Made by a program: the position numbers and the translations under genes. Of a DNA stretch of 64,000 nucleotides, positions 8,076 through 17,097 are shown one piece after another (position 1 is the stretch's first letter; every line of letters starts with the position of its first letter). The notes beneath the pieces are model-generated. The model had not been told where the DNA came from and did no database searches. It saw nothing but the letters and a program-made list of their open reading frames with translations. This DNA is from an uncultured Flavobacteriales bacterium. Its GTDB lineage: Bacteria; Bacteroidota; Bacteroidia; Flavobacteriales_G; Salibacteraceae. Location of the stretch: positions 1-64,000 of the forward strand of contig CAJVZZ010000016.1 of NCBI GenBank assembly GCA_913020435.1. Direction: 5' to 3'.

Positions 8076-9575
8076 ATGAGTAAGCTCGTCCGATCTCAAA
8101 TTAATATTGTATGGATAAAACGCGATTTGCGCTTATCTGATCATGCTGCTATTTCAGCAGCTGAAGGAACTAACCTACCCTACTTATTACTGTATGTTTT
8201 TGATCCAAAACTAATTATGCATCAGGAAGTAAGCCTACGTCATTTACAGTTTTGCTGGCACTCAATTCAAGTGATGAATACTTCCTTAACACCACTCAAT
8301 AGACAAGTTGAAACTTGCTACGGAAATTCGTTGGAGGTATTTGAATTTATTCAAGAACGTTATGAAGTTCAGCACGTATTCTCCTACAGGGAAAGTGGAG
8401 TTCAGCTTACATGGAATAGAGATAAAGAAGTTGGAAAATATTTCCGAAAACTAGGTATAGTTTGGCTTGAGTATCAACAAAATGGTGTTTTACGCGGAAT
8501 CGAAAACCGCAAAGGATGGGATACTGCTTGGTACACATACATTAACAAGCCATCAATTAATGTACAACCCTCAGTAGCTCCAGACCTGGATTTAAATCAC
8601 CCTTTTCAACTTCCTAATGAACTAAAGGAGAGCTGGTCGGACTACCCTGCCGATTTTCAACCTGCAGGTGAAGTATACGCTTGGAAATATTTAAGGTCTT
8701 TTGCTGATGAACGGGGTAAAAACTATGCACGACACATATCGAAACCACAACAAAGCCGTTTATCCTGCGGCCGCATTTCACCCTATTTGGCATGGGGTAA
8801 CCTTAGTATTCATCAGGCCTGCCATTACATTAGAAACCATTCAAACTACGATTCAAACAAGCGCGCTTTTCAAGGTATTTTAACACGACTTAAATGGCAC
8901 TGTCACTTTATTCAAAAGTTTGAAGTTGAATGTACCTATGAAAATGAGTGCATTAATAAAGGTTATGAGACTTTGGAGCGTCCACTCAATGAAAAGCGAA
9001 TTAAAGCATGGGAAAACGGTTTGACAGGCTACCCGTTAATCGATGCTTGCATGCGCTGCGTGAAACAAACGGGTTGGATTAATTTCAGAATGAGAGCAAT
9101 GGTAGTCTCGTTTTTGTGCCATCACCTCGATCAAGACTGGAGAACTGGGGTGTATTATCTAGCGAATCAGTTTTTGGACTTTGATCCGGGCATTCATTAC
9201 CCTCAATTTCAAATGCAGGCTGGTACAACAGGCATTAATACCGTAAGAATTTACAATCCAATAAAACAATCGAAAGATCATGATCCAGAAGGAAATTTCA
9301 TAAAAAAATGGGTTCCAGAGCTCGAACCTGTGCCTATTCCATTTATTCACGAACCATGGGAAATAACGGTTTTTGATGTGTCAGAAGATATTTTTCAATT
9401 GGGAGTGGATTATCCCTACCCAATTGTGAATTTGGAAGCCAGCGGAAAGCTCGCAAGGGCTAAGATTTGGGGACACAGAAAAAATGAAACCGTAAAAATA
9501 GAGAATCAGCGGATTCTCCAAACCCATGTCAGACCTAGTAAACCAAGAAAAAAACCAAAGAATGAAAAAACGTAA
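8076..9575 (+). CDS. Cryptochrome/deoxyribodipyrimidine photolyase family protein
   Basis: 499 residues. The N-terminal Rossmann domain starts with [14 protein letters not shown] and carries the antenna-binding half. The C-terminal FAD domain shows the family landmarks [44 protein letters not shown] and [20 protein letters not shown], then [18 protein letters not shown]. It is expected to use blue light via FADH- to split cyclobutane pyrimidine dimers, or to act as a sensor; sequence alone does not decide. Its 3' end overlaps the DUF2256 gene by 14 bp, followed by a second, distantly related photolyase. Ends with a basic tail (PRKKPKNEK). Confidence 0.93.
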   Translation: MSKLVRSQINIVWIKRDLRLSDHAAISAAEGTNLPYLLLYVFDPKLIMHQEVSLRHLQFCWHSIQVMNTSLTPLNRQVETCYGNSLEVFEFIQERYEVQHVFSYRESGVQLTWNRDKEVGKYFRKLGIVWLEYQQNGVLRGIENRKGWDTAWYTYINKPSINVQPSVAPDLDLNHPFQLPNELKESWSDYPADFQPAGEVYAWKYLRSFADERGKNYARHISKPQQSRLSCGRISPYLAWGNLSIHQACHYIRNHSNYDSNKRAFQGILTRLKWHCHFIQKFEVECTYENECINKGYETLERPLNEKRIKAWENGLTGYPLIDACMRCVKQTGWINFRMRAMVVSFLCHHLDQDWRTGVYYLANQFLDFDPGIHYPQFQMQAGTTGINTVRIYNPIKQSKDHDPEGNFIKKWVPELEPVPIPFIHEPWEITVFDVSEDIFQLGVDYPYPIVNLEASGKLARAKIWGHRKNETVKIENQRILQTHVRPSKPRKKPKNEKT

Positions 9576-9696
9576 AGGTCAATTACCCACTAAGGTTTGC
9601 CCAGTCTGTAAACTCTCCTTTGAATGGCGAAAAAAATGGGAAAGAAGCTGGGAAGAAGTAAAATATTGCAGTGAACGCTGCAGAAGATCCAAATAA
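9562..9696 (+). CDS. DUF2256 family small zinc-ribbon-like protein
   Basis: 44 residues, [20 protein letters not shown] to CSERCRRSK. Two CxxC-type pairs (C13-P-V-C16 and C36-S-E-R-C40) suggest a single bound zinc. The motif [21 protein letters not shown] is characteristic of DUF2256. The ATG at 9562 overlaps the photolyase gene by 14 bp, and the second photolyase starts 13 bp after its stop, so the three form one operon. DUF2256 genes are known as frequent neighbours of photolyase/cryptochrome genes; their function is not established. A nucleic-acid-binding or maturation role is speculation. Confidence 0.9.
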   Translation: MKKRKGQLPTKVCPVCKLSFEWRKKWERSWEEVKYCSERCRRSK

Positions 9697-9709
9697 ATAA
9701 TAACTAAAT

Positions 9710-11194
9710 ATGTCTGAAGTTTCCATTGTCTTTCCTCACCAGCTTTTTCAAAACGCTGAAGCGCTCAACAAAATCAGGCCGATTTACTTAGTGGAGGAGT
9801 TTCTGTTTTTCAAGAAATACAATTACCACAAACAAAAGCTTGCTTTTCATCGAGCGAGCATGAAAAGCTACGAATTAAATTTAAAATCAGCAGGTTACGA
9901 TGTAAACTATATTAACACTCCTGATCCAAACTCCGATATTAGAAATCTAATTCAATACTTGTTTCATGAGGGGGTAAAAACGATTTATTTGACAGATCCT
10001 ACTGATAACTGGCTGTCTAAAAGAATAAACGAAAGTGCTATTAAGTGTGAAATTAACATTCAACAGTTTGAGAGTCCTCTTTTCATTAATTCTAAAGAAG
10101 ATTTGGCTTCTTTCTTTAGGTCAGACAAGAAAAAATTCTTTCAAACTTCCTTTTATAAAAGCCAGCGCAAAAAGTGGAAAGTTCTAATTGAAGACAATGA
10201 TGAACCCACTGGAGGCCAATGGTCTTTTGATGCCGATAATAGAAAAAAATACCCTAAAACCAAAACACCTCCAGCAGTTCATTTTCCAGTAACAAATTCC
10301 ATTTGGAAAGAAGCGGTAAGTTATACGAATGAGCATTTTTCAGACAACTTAGGAAGCCTAAACAACTATCCTATTTACCCCTTCTCAAATGAGAGCGCAT
10401 CCAATTGGCTCAAACAGTTTTTTGAGCAGCGCTTTCATGAATTTGGAGACTACGAAGATGCTATTGTCCAAGAAGAGCTTATACTCCACCACAGCCTGCT
10501 CTCACCGCTTATTAATACTGGATTACTTCATCCAAAAGAGGTGATTGAAGCGGCAGTAAAGTCTGCTAATAGTTATGACGTTCCGCTTAATTCAACGGAA
10601 GGGTTTGTTCGGCAAATATTGGGTTGGCGAGAATTTACAAGGGGAATGTATGAGGTAAAAGGAAGCTTTTCTAGAACTCGAAACTTTTGGGGTTTTAAAC
10701 GAAAAATTCCAGCTTCTTTTTATACGGGTACTACTGGAATTTTGCCAGTAGATACTGCTATTAAAAAAGTGCTTGAAACTGGCTATTGTCATCACATTGA
10801 ACGGCTTATGGTTTTAGGCAATTTTATGCTCTTGTGCCAATTCGATCCAGACGAAGTTCATCGATGGTTTATGGAATTGTTCATCGACGCATACGATTGG
10901 GTAATGGTGCCGAATGTTTATGGTATGAGCCAATTTGCAGATGGAGGAACTTTCGCCACCAAACCCTACATCAGTGGATCGAATTACCTGCGTAAAATGA
11001 GTAATTATCCAAAAGGAGATTGGGAAGCTATTTGGGATGGATTGTTTTGGAATTTTATGGATCAAGAGCGCGAATTTTTCCTTTCCAATCCCCGCTTGAG
11101 TATGTTGGTTCGGAATTTTGATAAGCTGACCCCAGACAAGAAGGAGGCTCATCTGCAAAACGCCGCTGCTTTCTTAGATAAATTGGATGGATAA
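9710..11194 (+). CDS. PhrB-like (FeS-BCP family) photolyase lacking the FeS-cluster cysteines
   Basis: 494 residues related to prokaryotic (6-4) photolyases of the PhrB / deoxyribodipyrimidine photolyase-related family: N-terminal VFPHQLF, an FAD domain with EGFVRQILGWREFTRGMY, HHIERLMVLGNFMLL, YDWVMVPNVYGMSQFADGG and ATKPYISGSNYLRKMSNY. In PhrB the MSNY motif is followed by CxxC and, about 12 residues later, a further Cys before PFN; here it reads MSNYPKGDWEAIWDGLFW, with no Cys and a shortened loop. The fourth ligand region (PVDTAIKKVLETGY) also lacks Cys. So the 4Fe-4S cluster is very probably absent. Third gene of the photolyase operon. Confidence 0.9.
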   Translation: MSEVSIVFPHQLFQNAEALNKIRPIYLVEEFLFFKKYNYHKQKLAFHRASMKSYELNLKSAGYDVNYINTPDPNSDIRNLIQYLFHEGVKTIYLTDPTDNWLSKRINESAIKCEINIQQFESPLFINSKEDLASFFRSDKKKFFQTSFYKSQRKKWKVLIEDNDEPTGGQWSFDADNRKKYPKTKTPPAVHFPVTNSIWKEAVSYTNEHFSDNLGSLNNYPIYPFSNESASNWLKQFFEQRFHEFGDYEDAIVQEELILHHSLLSPLINTGLLHPKEVIEAAVKSANSYDVPLNSTEGFVRQILGWREFTRGMYEVKGSFSRTRNFWGFKRKIPASFYTGTTGILPVDTAIKKVLETGYCHHIERLMVLGNFMLLCQFDPDEVHRWFMELFIDAYDWVMVPNVYGMSQFADGGTFATKPYISGSNYLRKMSNYPKGDWEAIWDGLFWNFMDQEREFFLSNPRLSMLVRNFDKLTPDKKEAHLQNAAAFLDKLDG

Positions 11195-11484
11195 TTAAAT
11201 GAATATCTTAAAACCCAAAAGTGAATCTAAGCTAATAATTTGACTGAATTCAAGCATCAAATCTTTGGCGTTGGAACCTCAAATGAGTAGTAATTATTTC
11301 ATTCTTTTAATGTCTTTATAACATAACAAATACAAAATGTCAATCCATGTGCTGAAATAGAATCTTTATATATCATTGTCACATTAGCTTTATCTTAAAA
11401 GTAATTGAACATCCTTTAAAGATTAGACTATTCATTTTAGAACTTAAGTACTATGGAAAATAAACTTCTAATTTATTGCACAGA

Positions 11485-12912
11485 GTGAAAGCTATTCGGA
11501 CGCTAATTCTTTACAATAACTATTTGGTGGAACTTGCGGCTCCTATTCTAAAAAAAGAAGGGATCAAATACTCCACATTAGAAATTAACAAAACAAGTAG
11601 CATTGATAAAACGCTCGCAAAGCTTTATCCCAGTCTAATTCTAATTGAATCCAACAAAGACAATAACAAAAATTTAGAACTTCTGCGTCAATGTATAAGC
11701 ATCTGTGAAAATTCAAATATTATTTTCATAACGGAGTCTAGTGACCTTGACGCCTGCGTAAAATTGGTGAAAGCTGGAGCTGATGAAGTTATAAGTAGTT
11801 CTGAAATAGCGACAAAATCTAATTTATTTAAAGTGCTTACTGGTGCGCTGAACTATAGGAAAAGACTAGTTAGGAAAAGTGATATTGAGAATATTTCTCA
11901 AACTGTTGCAAAAATTGGAAGCTGGGAATACAATATCGAACAAAACATACTTTTCTGGTCAGACATAACCAAAAGAATCCATGAAGTTCCCGAAGATTTC
12001 GTTCCTATTGTTGAAGAAGCAGTCAATTTTTACAACGAGGGATGGAGTCGAGATACCATATCGAAGGCATTTGGCGCGCTATTGCAATCAGGTGAAAAAA
12101 TAGACTTAGAATTACCTATAACTACGGCAAAAAACAACGAAGTCTGGGTGAGTGCTATTGGTGAGTCTCAATTTGTTGGTGATAAATGCCTTCGAGTTTT
12201 TGGAACATTTCAAGACATAACTCCACGCAAAATGCTGGAGCAGCAATTAAGGAATTCTGAACTCAAATACCAAAAGGTGGTTGAGGCTTCAAATGATGTT
12301 ATTTGGGAAATTGAAGTCGGAACTGATATCGTTAACTATGTCAGAGTTAGCAGTGAATCAAAGCAAACCTATAAAGAAATTAGCTTAAGAAGTATTCTAA
12401 GAAATATCCATAAAGAAGATCGTTCAAGATTCGTTATCAGCTTGAAAAATATTATTGGAAACGATACAGTTGCCATTTGGAACTGTCAATACAGAATAAA
12501 AAGTGATGACCGTAATTATATCTGGATTGAAGATAATGCGTCGATAATTCGTGATGCTAATGGAAAAGCAATGAGAATTATAGGAGCAGCAAAAAATATT
12601 ACAGAAAAAAAGAATTATCTAAAAAAAATAGAAAGTCAGAATGCTGTTTTTAGAAAAATTACGTGGACACAATCTCACGTTTTGAGATCACCAGTTGTAA
12701 ATATTTTAGGCTTATTAGATTTGTTAAAATTGGAACTGAAAACCGCTACAGAAACCGAAGAAATTATTTCATTACTCGAAGTCGCTGCTCTTGACCTAGA
12801 TGAAACCATAAAAGAAACTGTAAAGCAGTCAAATGAGGCCCTACTCAATTTAGAGAAAGAGGAGTCAACTAAAAAAAATCCGGTTATCCAAATTATAAAA
12901 GACTGGTATTGA
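11485..12912 (+). CDS. Pseudo-receiver, two PAS domains and DHp helix pair, no kinase catalytic domain (copy 1)
   Basis: About 475 residues. Residues 1-125 resemble a receiver fold (RTLILYNNYLVELAAPIL, GADEVI) but the phosphoacceptor position reads LILIES, without Asp. Two PAS domains follow (about 135-255 with GSWEYNIEQNILFWSDITKRIHEV; about 260-380 ending IIGAAKNITEKKNY). The end is a HisKA-like helix pair with the H-box QSHVLRSPVVNILGLL (His about 398) and then stops; there is no HATPase domain. It may be a phosphotransfer or scaffold protein needing another kinase. Start GTG at 11485 chosen by alignment to the ATG of its paralogue; TTG at 11476 is possible. A paralogue lies at 20394-21827, in the same orientation, on the other side of the metal efflux operon. 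Confidence 0.85.
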   Translation: MKAIRTLILYNNYLVELAAPILKKEGIKYSTLEINKTSSIDKTLAKLYPSLILIESNKDNNKNLELLRQCISICENSNIIFITESSDLDACVKLVKAGADEVISSSEIATKSNLFKVLTGALNYRKRLVRKSDIENISQTVAKIGSWEYNIEQNILFWSDITKRIHEVPEDFVPIVEEAVNFYNEGWSRDTISKAFGALLQSGEKIDLELPITTAKNNEVWVSAIGESQFVGDKCLRVFGTFQDITPRKMLEQQLRNSELKYQKVVEASNDVIWEIEVGTDIVNYVRVSSESKQTYKEISLRSILRNIHKEDRSRFVISLKNIIGNDTVAIWNCQYRIKSDDRNYIWIEDNASIIRDANGKAMRIIGAAKNITEKKNYLKKIESQNAVFRKITWTQSHVLRSPVVNILGLLDLLKLELKTATETEEIISLLEVAALDLDETIKETVKQSNEALLNLEKEESTKKNPVIQIIKDWY

Positions 12913-13549
12913 GTAAAATGAACATTTATTGAGTTCATTAACCAATTCTAATTTACGAAATCCAACTCTTTCTGATTTTCTATCCATATTGCAGTTGAAA
13001 TTTGGTTGTTGAGTTCTGATTCTTTTAAGTTCATCTGAAATGGGAGTCAACAAAATGAGACTGTATTGGTACATAGTCAGCTTCTTAAATTAGTGCAATA
13101 CATTTTAGAAGAAACAACATGATTTCATGAAGCTATACTACTATCTCTAAATTAGGAAACAAGAAGAATTTAAAGCTTCTTTAATGCATTAACATCACCC
13201 TATGCAACCTGCTTTCTGGTCAGTGGTGTACTTGCAGAATAACTACCTGTGCGTGTTTTTGCCGTATACCAGCTAGGCTTCACCATATCGCGGCATGCAA
13301 AAAGGCTTCGCGAAGTTGTTTCCTTTGTGTCAATTCAAAGCGGTTGCTCTACCAATTTGAAAAAAGGTCTGCTATTTTTTGACATGCTGCTCAAATAAAA
13401 ATCACCTCATTCATATTTCTATTAAATAATACTTAATCTAGATAAAGGACGTTATACAATATATCGCACTTCTGGATAAATTAAACTAGAAGCATTGCTT
13501 TTAAATGACCCGTCAATAGCCTATTTTTTCTTCTTAGTTTTGCTTTGAA
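12913..13549. other. Gene-free stretch before the metal efflux operon
   Basis: About 635 bp. No convincing gene. The minus-strand frame at 12865-13074 overlaps the end of the PAS gene and shows no recognisable features. Around 13200-13320 the base composition is more GC-rich than the surroundings and a minus-strand frame gives protein-like text (SWYTAKTRTGSYSAS) interrupted by a stop, probably a decayed gene of unknown type. Confidence 0.35.
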
Positions 13550-14005
13550 GTGAGAAAGTCAATTAAAATCAAAGCATTTTTAATGTTGTCAGTACTATTT
13601 GTAGTGCTGATTCATAATTCAGTGCCTCATTTCCATAATGTACAGAATGCTTTAGAAATTGAGTTTTCTGCTAAAAACACAGTAGAACACAATCACCAAC
13701 ACGAGACTCATTCACATCAAGAACATGAACACTCTGAAAGTATAGGTTTCTGGGCTATTTTAGATCTACTCGTAGGTCATCATTCTCATTCAGACGGCGC
13801 TACTGAACTAACTGATATACTAAACGATACCTTCAAAAATAAAGAGCTTAACCAAAATGAATTCCAACCTTTTTTTACCTTAAATGAATTTCTATCAATA
13901 GTTCATTTTAAACCGAATTACTTAAACTTAGCCAAACTCAACGCAATTATTCCATTGAGTGACGGCGAGAAGCTATCTCTAAGGGGCCCCCCTGCTATAG
14001 GTTAA
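13550..14005 (+). CDS. His-rich secreted/membrane-anchored protein of metal efflux locus
   Basis: 151 residues starting at GTG 13550 (MRKSIKIKAF). An N-terminal hydrophobic segment (about 8-26) is followed by HNSVPHFHN and then a His-rich stretch, HNHQHETHSHQEHEH, plus GHHSHSDG, well suited to bind Cu, Zn or Ni. The C-terminus ends LRGPPAIG, like other small proteins encoded in front of Bacteroidota CzcCBA/CusCBA operons. It is followed 81 bp later by the outer membrane component. Likely a periplasmic or membrane-bound metal-binding accessory; the family has no established function that I know of. Confidence 0.75.
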   Translation: MRKSIKIKAFLMLSVLFVVLIHNSVPHFHNVQNALEIEFSAKNTVEHNHQHETHSHQEHEHSESIGFWAILDLLVGHHSHSDGATELTDILNDTFKNKELNQNEFQPFFTLNEFLSIVHFKPNYLNLAKLNAIIPLSDGEKLSLRGPPAIG

Positions 14006-14086
14006 TTCTTAGGCGGTTTTTTATCCGCTTATAAGAAGCAGTCTTTTCTGCTAAATTGAATTTCGAATAACCTAATATCCTTTACA

Positions 14087-15271
14087 ATGAATATTCTCAA
14101 AGTAATCGCCATTGGCGTGTGCTTTCAACCTTTTTGGCTATTTGCACAAGAGCCAGAAATTGAAAGCGTCTTAAATGAAATTGAAAAAAATAATATTGAG
14201 CTTAAAGCTATGGCTCAGTTTATTGAAACTGAACAAGTAAAGCTAATGTCTAGCAACAACTTGCCCGATCCTATTGTTGGTGCTTATTACCTTCCTTTTG
14301 GAACTCATAGTGCAGGCGCTTATACAGAATTTCAAATAAGTCAGTCATTCGAATTTCCGACCGTATATGGTGCTCGCAAAAAGCTCAATGAGAATCAGCT
14401 ATTGAGTTATGAACTGGATTATGCCATAAAGCGACAGAACATCCTCAATCACGTTAGAAAGTACTGTTTGGAATTGATAGTGGCAAATAAACGCTTGGTT
14501 CATGAAAGTGAATGGGCCGATAATGCTAGTAAGGTGTATACTCAGGTTGAGGAATTGTACTTAAAAAAGCAAGTTGGATTGCTTGATCTTAATAAAGCTA
14601 AAGTGGCTTGGATACAAGAAAAATTTAAAATTCAGCAATTGGAAAAGGATAAAAGTCAGTTACTGCTTGTTCTCAAGAGTCTCAACAACGGTAAAGCCAT
14701 AGTGCTAGATGCCTCTGAATGGATTCCAAGTATAGATTTAATGAACAAGGATAGTCTTTGGGCTAACAAAACATTGAAAGATCCGTGGCTCAATCAATTA
14801 GAACAAGAAACGGAAATAGCCAAGCAACAGCTGAAGCTATCGAAGAACAATTCGCTTCCTCAAATTACAGCTGGTTATAATTATCAAGGAATTAAAGACG
14901 ATACTTACTCAGGTATTTATGCAGGCTTCACTATTCCCCTATGGAGTAATCGCAATAAAGTAAAAGCGGCTAAGTCTAACGTAGTATTTAAAGAAACCGC
15001 AGCGGACTATAGAAAACAATCGGTTTATTTAGGTTTTGAAAAACAATACAACGATTATCATCTGCTGCAGCTTGAATTCAATGAATACAAACTGATATTA
15101 GATGGAATGAACAGTGAAGAACTGCTTTTGAAAGCTTATGAATTGGGTGAAATTTCATTTATAGAATACCATATGGAATTGCGTTTCTACCACGATGCAA
15201 TTGATACTATGTTGAACTACCAAGCAGAACTTTATGCAATTCAATCGGATTTACTAAAACACAATTTATAA
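14087..15271 (+). CDS. TolC-like outer membrane efflux protein (CzcC/CusC type)
   Basis: 394 residues: signal peptide (to FAQ, about 21) and two rounds of long amphipathic helices with short strands (QSFEFPTVYGARKKLNENQLL; AGFTIPLWSNRNKVKAAKSN) typical of outer membrane efflux proteins. It forms the outer membrane exit duct of the RND pump encoded downstream. Second gene of an apparent five-gene plus-strand operon; 18 bp separate it from the His-rich lipoprotein. Confidence 0.9.
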   Translation: MNILKVIAIGVCFQPFWLFAQEPEIESVLNEIEKNNIELKAMAQFIETEQVKLMSSNNLPDPIVGAYYLPFGTHSAGAYTEFQISQSFEFPTVYGARKKLNENQLLSYELDYAIKRQNILNHVRKYCLELIVANKRLVHESEWADNASKVYTQVEELYLKKQVGLLDLNKAKVAWIQEKFKIQQLEKDKSQLLLVLKSLNNGKAIVLDASEWIPSIDLMNKDSLWANKTLKDPWLNQLEQETEIAKQQLKLSKNNSLPQITAGYNYQGIKDDTYSGIYAGFTIPLWSNRNKVKAAKSNVVFKETAADYRKQSVYLGFEKQYNDYHLLQLEFNEYKLILDGMNSEELLLKAYELGEISFIEYHMELRFYHDAIDTMLNYQAELYAIQSDLLKHNL

Positions 15272-15289
15272 AATTATAAAATACTTTAT

Positions 15290-15556
15290 ATGAAATACTT
15301 AACGTTACTTATCGCGACAATAGCTATACTATATTTTTCTGCTTGCACGAACGACCATAATACAGAAGAACGCAGTCATTCACATGGAACACATGAGCAT
15401 GGAGATGAAGCAACTCACGTGCATGAACATGAAGATTACGAAGAACACTCTACTAATCCTGAGCAAGAAGAGTATGAGGTAGTTCCAGATAGTGGAACAG
15501 TAGGCCAAGAATTACAACAACATTCTGATGAGCACGAACACGAGCATAAACATTAA
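15290..15556 (+). CDS. His-rich putative lipoprotein
   Basis: 88 residues: signal peptide II with lipobox YFSAC (Cys about 19), then a low-complexity acidic and His-rich chain (HSHGTHEHGDE, HVHEHEDYEEH) ending HEHEHKH. It would be a membrane-anchored metal buffer handing metal to, or keeping it from, the RND pump (inference from composition and position). It lies between the TolC-like gene and the adaptor gene, with spacings of 18 and 12 bp, so it is certainly part of the operon. Confidence 0.8.
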   Translation: MKYLTLLIATIAILYFSACTNDHNTEERSHSHGTHEHGDEATHVHEHEDYEEHSTNPEQEEYEVVPDSGTVGQELQQHSDEHEHEHKH

Positions 15557-15568
15557 AAATTAATTGAA

Positions 15569-17086
15569 ATGAGATATTTAATAGTATTCCTAAGCTTAGC
15601 AATTTCTAGCTGTCAATCAGGGGCAAACAACGAGCAAGCTCACGCCCATGACGAATTGGGAAATCATATTCAGACTGCAGAAGCTGGTCCTTCAAAAGAT
15701 TATACAATATGGACAGATAAAACAGAACTGTTTGTTGAGTTTCCTGCATTGATAGTTGGCAAAAACAGTCGCTTTTTAGCTCACCTTACAGCTATGAACA
15801 AACACAAAGCTATCCTTAAAGGAAACCTTACAGTAAGCCTAATTAGAGGAAACAAAGGGATTCGACATAAAGTAGAGGCTCCTAGCTTTCCAGGAATTTT
15901 TACTCCTATTATTCAGCCAAAAGAATCGGGTGTTTTTCAACTGGTATTCGAACTCAATACACCTGCATATTCCGATCGAATTATTATTGAAAATATAGTG
16001 GTATATGCGTCTACTGATGAAGCTAAAAACGCCTTAGGCAATGAGAGAGAAGTAGTTAGTGGTATTTCATTTTTAAAAGAGCAAGCTTGGAAAACAGACT
16101 TTCAAACGGTGAAAGTTACTGAAAGTGAGATTTATCAATCCATACTTAGCTCCGGCACTTGGAAGTTAGCTCCTTCTCAATACCGAACGCTTGTAGCTAA
16201 TTCGAGTGGAATTGTGCGCTTTTCCGAGGGTAATTTGACACGGGGAGCTGCTGTAAAAAAAGGTCAAGTATTAATGAGTATATCCAGTTCGGAATTAACC
16301 GACAACAACATGGACGCTAAAATTGAACGTGCAAAAGCAGAATTTGATCAGATGAAATATACCTACAATCGTCAAAAAGAACTTTTTGAAGCTAAGGTCA
16401 CGCCTAAAGCAGAATTTGATTTAGCTGAACAGGATTACAAAGTTTCTAAAACAAAGTTTGATGCTTTGAACAAGGGGTATTCAGCGGTTGGTAAGAAACT
16501 ATTCGTTCCTTTCAGCGGATTTGTCTCTTCCATCTCTGTAGGAAACGGTGATTTTGTAAAAGAAGGCACTTCCTTAGTCACGCTATCCAATCAATCTAGT
16601 AATATCTTAAATGTTCAAGTTAGTCCTAAACACTTGGCTGATCTTCAAAGTGTGCATGATATATGGTTTAAAAAAACTTCAGGTAAATGGTCTAGTGTGA
16701 TTCAAAATAAAGGAAAGATATTATCTATAAATAAAGAACTGAGTATTCAAAACCCCTTGCTTAGCGTCTTTGCGGAAGTAAACGAATCCATTGACATGCC
16801 AACAGGAAGCGTGACTGAAGTTCAATTTGAAGCGGGCAAATCAGAAAAAGCGCTCGTTATACCTATTACCGCATTGCTTGAAGACTACGGTAAATATTCG
16901 GTAATCGTTCAACTATCAGGCGAAAGTTTTGAGCTAAGAAATGTAAACTTAGGAAAACGAAGCGGAGAGAATGTTGAGGTTATTAATGGCTTGAATTTGA
17001 ATGAAACCGTTGTAAGCGTTGGTGCATATCAAGTAAAAATGGCATCAATGTCAGGACAAGCTCCAGCTCATGGTCACGCACACTAA
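15569..17086 (+). CDS. RND efflux periplasmic adaptor (CzcB/CusB type)
   Basis: 505 residues with a lipobox (AISSC, Cys about 15), a His-containing N-terminal stretch (HAHDELGNH), an extra beta-sandwich N-terminal domain seen in heavy-metal adaptors, the lipoyl/hairpin core (GTWKLAPSQYRTLVANSSG; helical hairpin KIERAKAEFDQMKYTYNRQ), a beta-barrel (VPFSGFVSSISVGNGDFV) and a C-terminal membrane-proximal domain ending GHAH. It connects the inner membrane pump to the outer membrane duct. The pump gene starts 11 bp downstream. Confidence 0.92.
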   Translation: MRYLIVFLSLAISSCQSGANNEQAHAHDELGNHIQTAEAGPSKDYTIWTDKTELFVEFPALIVGKNSRFLAHLTAMNKHKAILKGNLTVSLIRGNKGIRHKVEAPSFPGIFTPIIQPKESGVFQLVFELNTPAYSDRIIIENIVVYASTDEAKNALGNEREVVSGISFLKEQAWKTDFQTVKVTESEIYQSILSSGTWKLAPSQYRTLVANSSGIVRFSEGNLTRGAAVKKGQVLMSISSSELTDNNMDAKIERAKAEFDQMKYTYNRQKELFEAKVTPKAEFDLAEQDYKVSKTKFDALNKGYSAVGKKLFVPFSGFVSSISVGNGDFVKEGTSLVTLSNQSSNILNVQVSPKHLADLQSVHDIWFKKTSGKWSSVIQNKGKILSINKELSIQNPLLSVFAEVNESIDMPTGSVTEVQFEAGKSEKALVIPITALLEDYGKYSVIVQLSGESFELRNVNLGKRSGENVEVINGLNLNETVVSVGAYQVKMASMSGQAPAHGHAH

Positions 17087-17097
17087 AAACCCACAAC

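Noticed and set aside
8701-8883. Short plus-strand frame inside the photolyase gene.
   Set aside because: Shadow frame without start context or protein-like composition.
12865-13074. Minus-strand frame of 69 codons at the end of the PAS gene.
   Set aside because: It overlaps a well-supported gene on the other strand and matches nothing I know.
13341-13362. On the minus strand TTGGTAGAGCA looks like the D-arm of a tRNA, suggesting a tRNA fragment or attachment site.
   Set aside because: The following bases do not form an anticodon stem of the right length, and no acceptor stem or T-arm is found. An 11-base match is probably chance.
15290-15556. The His-rich reading frame as a low-complexity artefact.
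   Set aside because: Rejected as an artefact because it has a lipobox signal peptide and tight operon spacing; it is kept as a gene.
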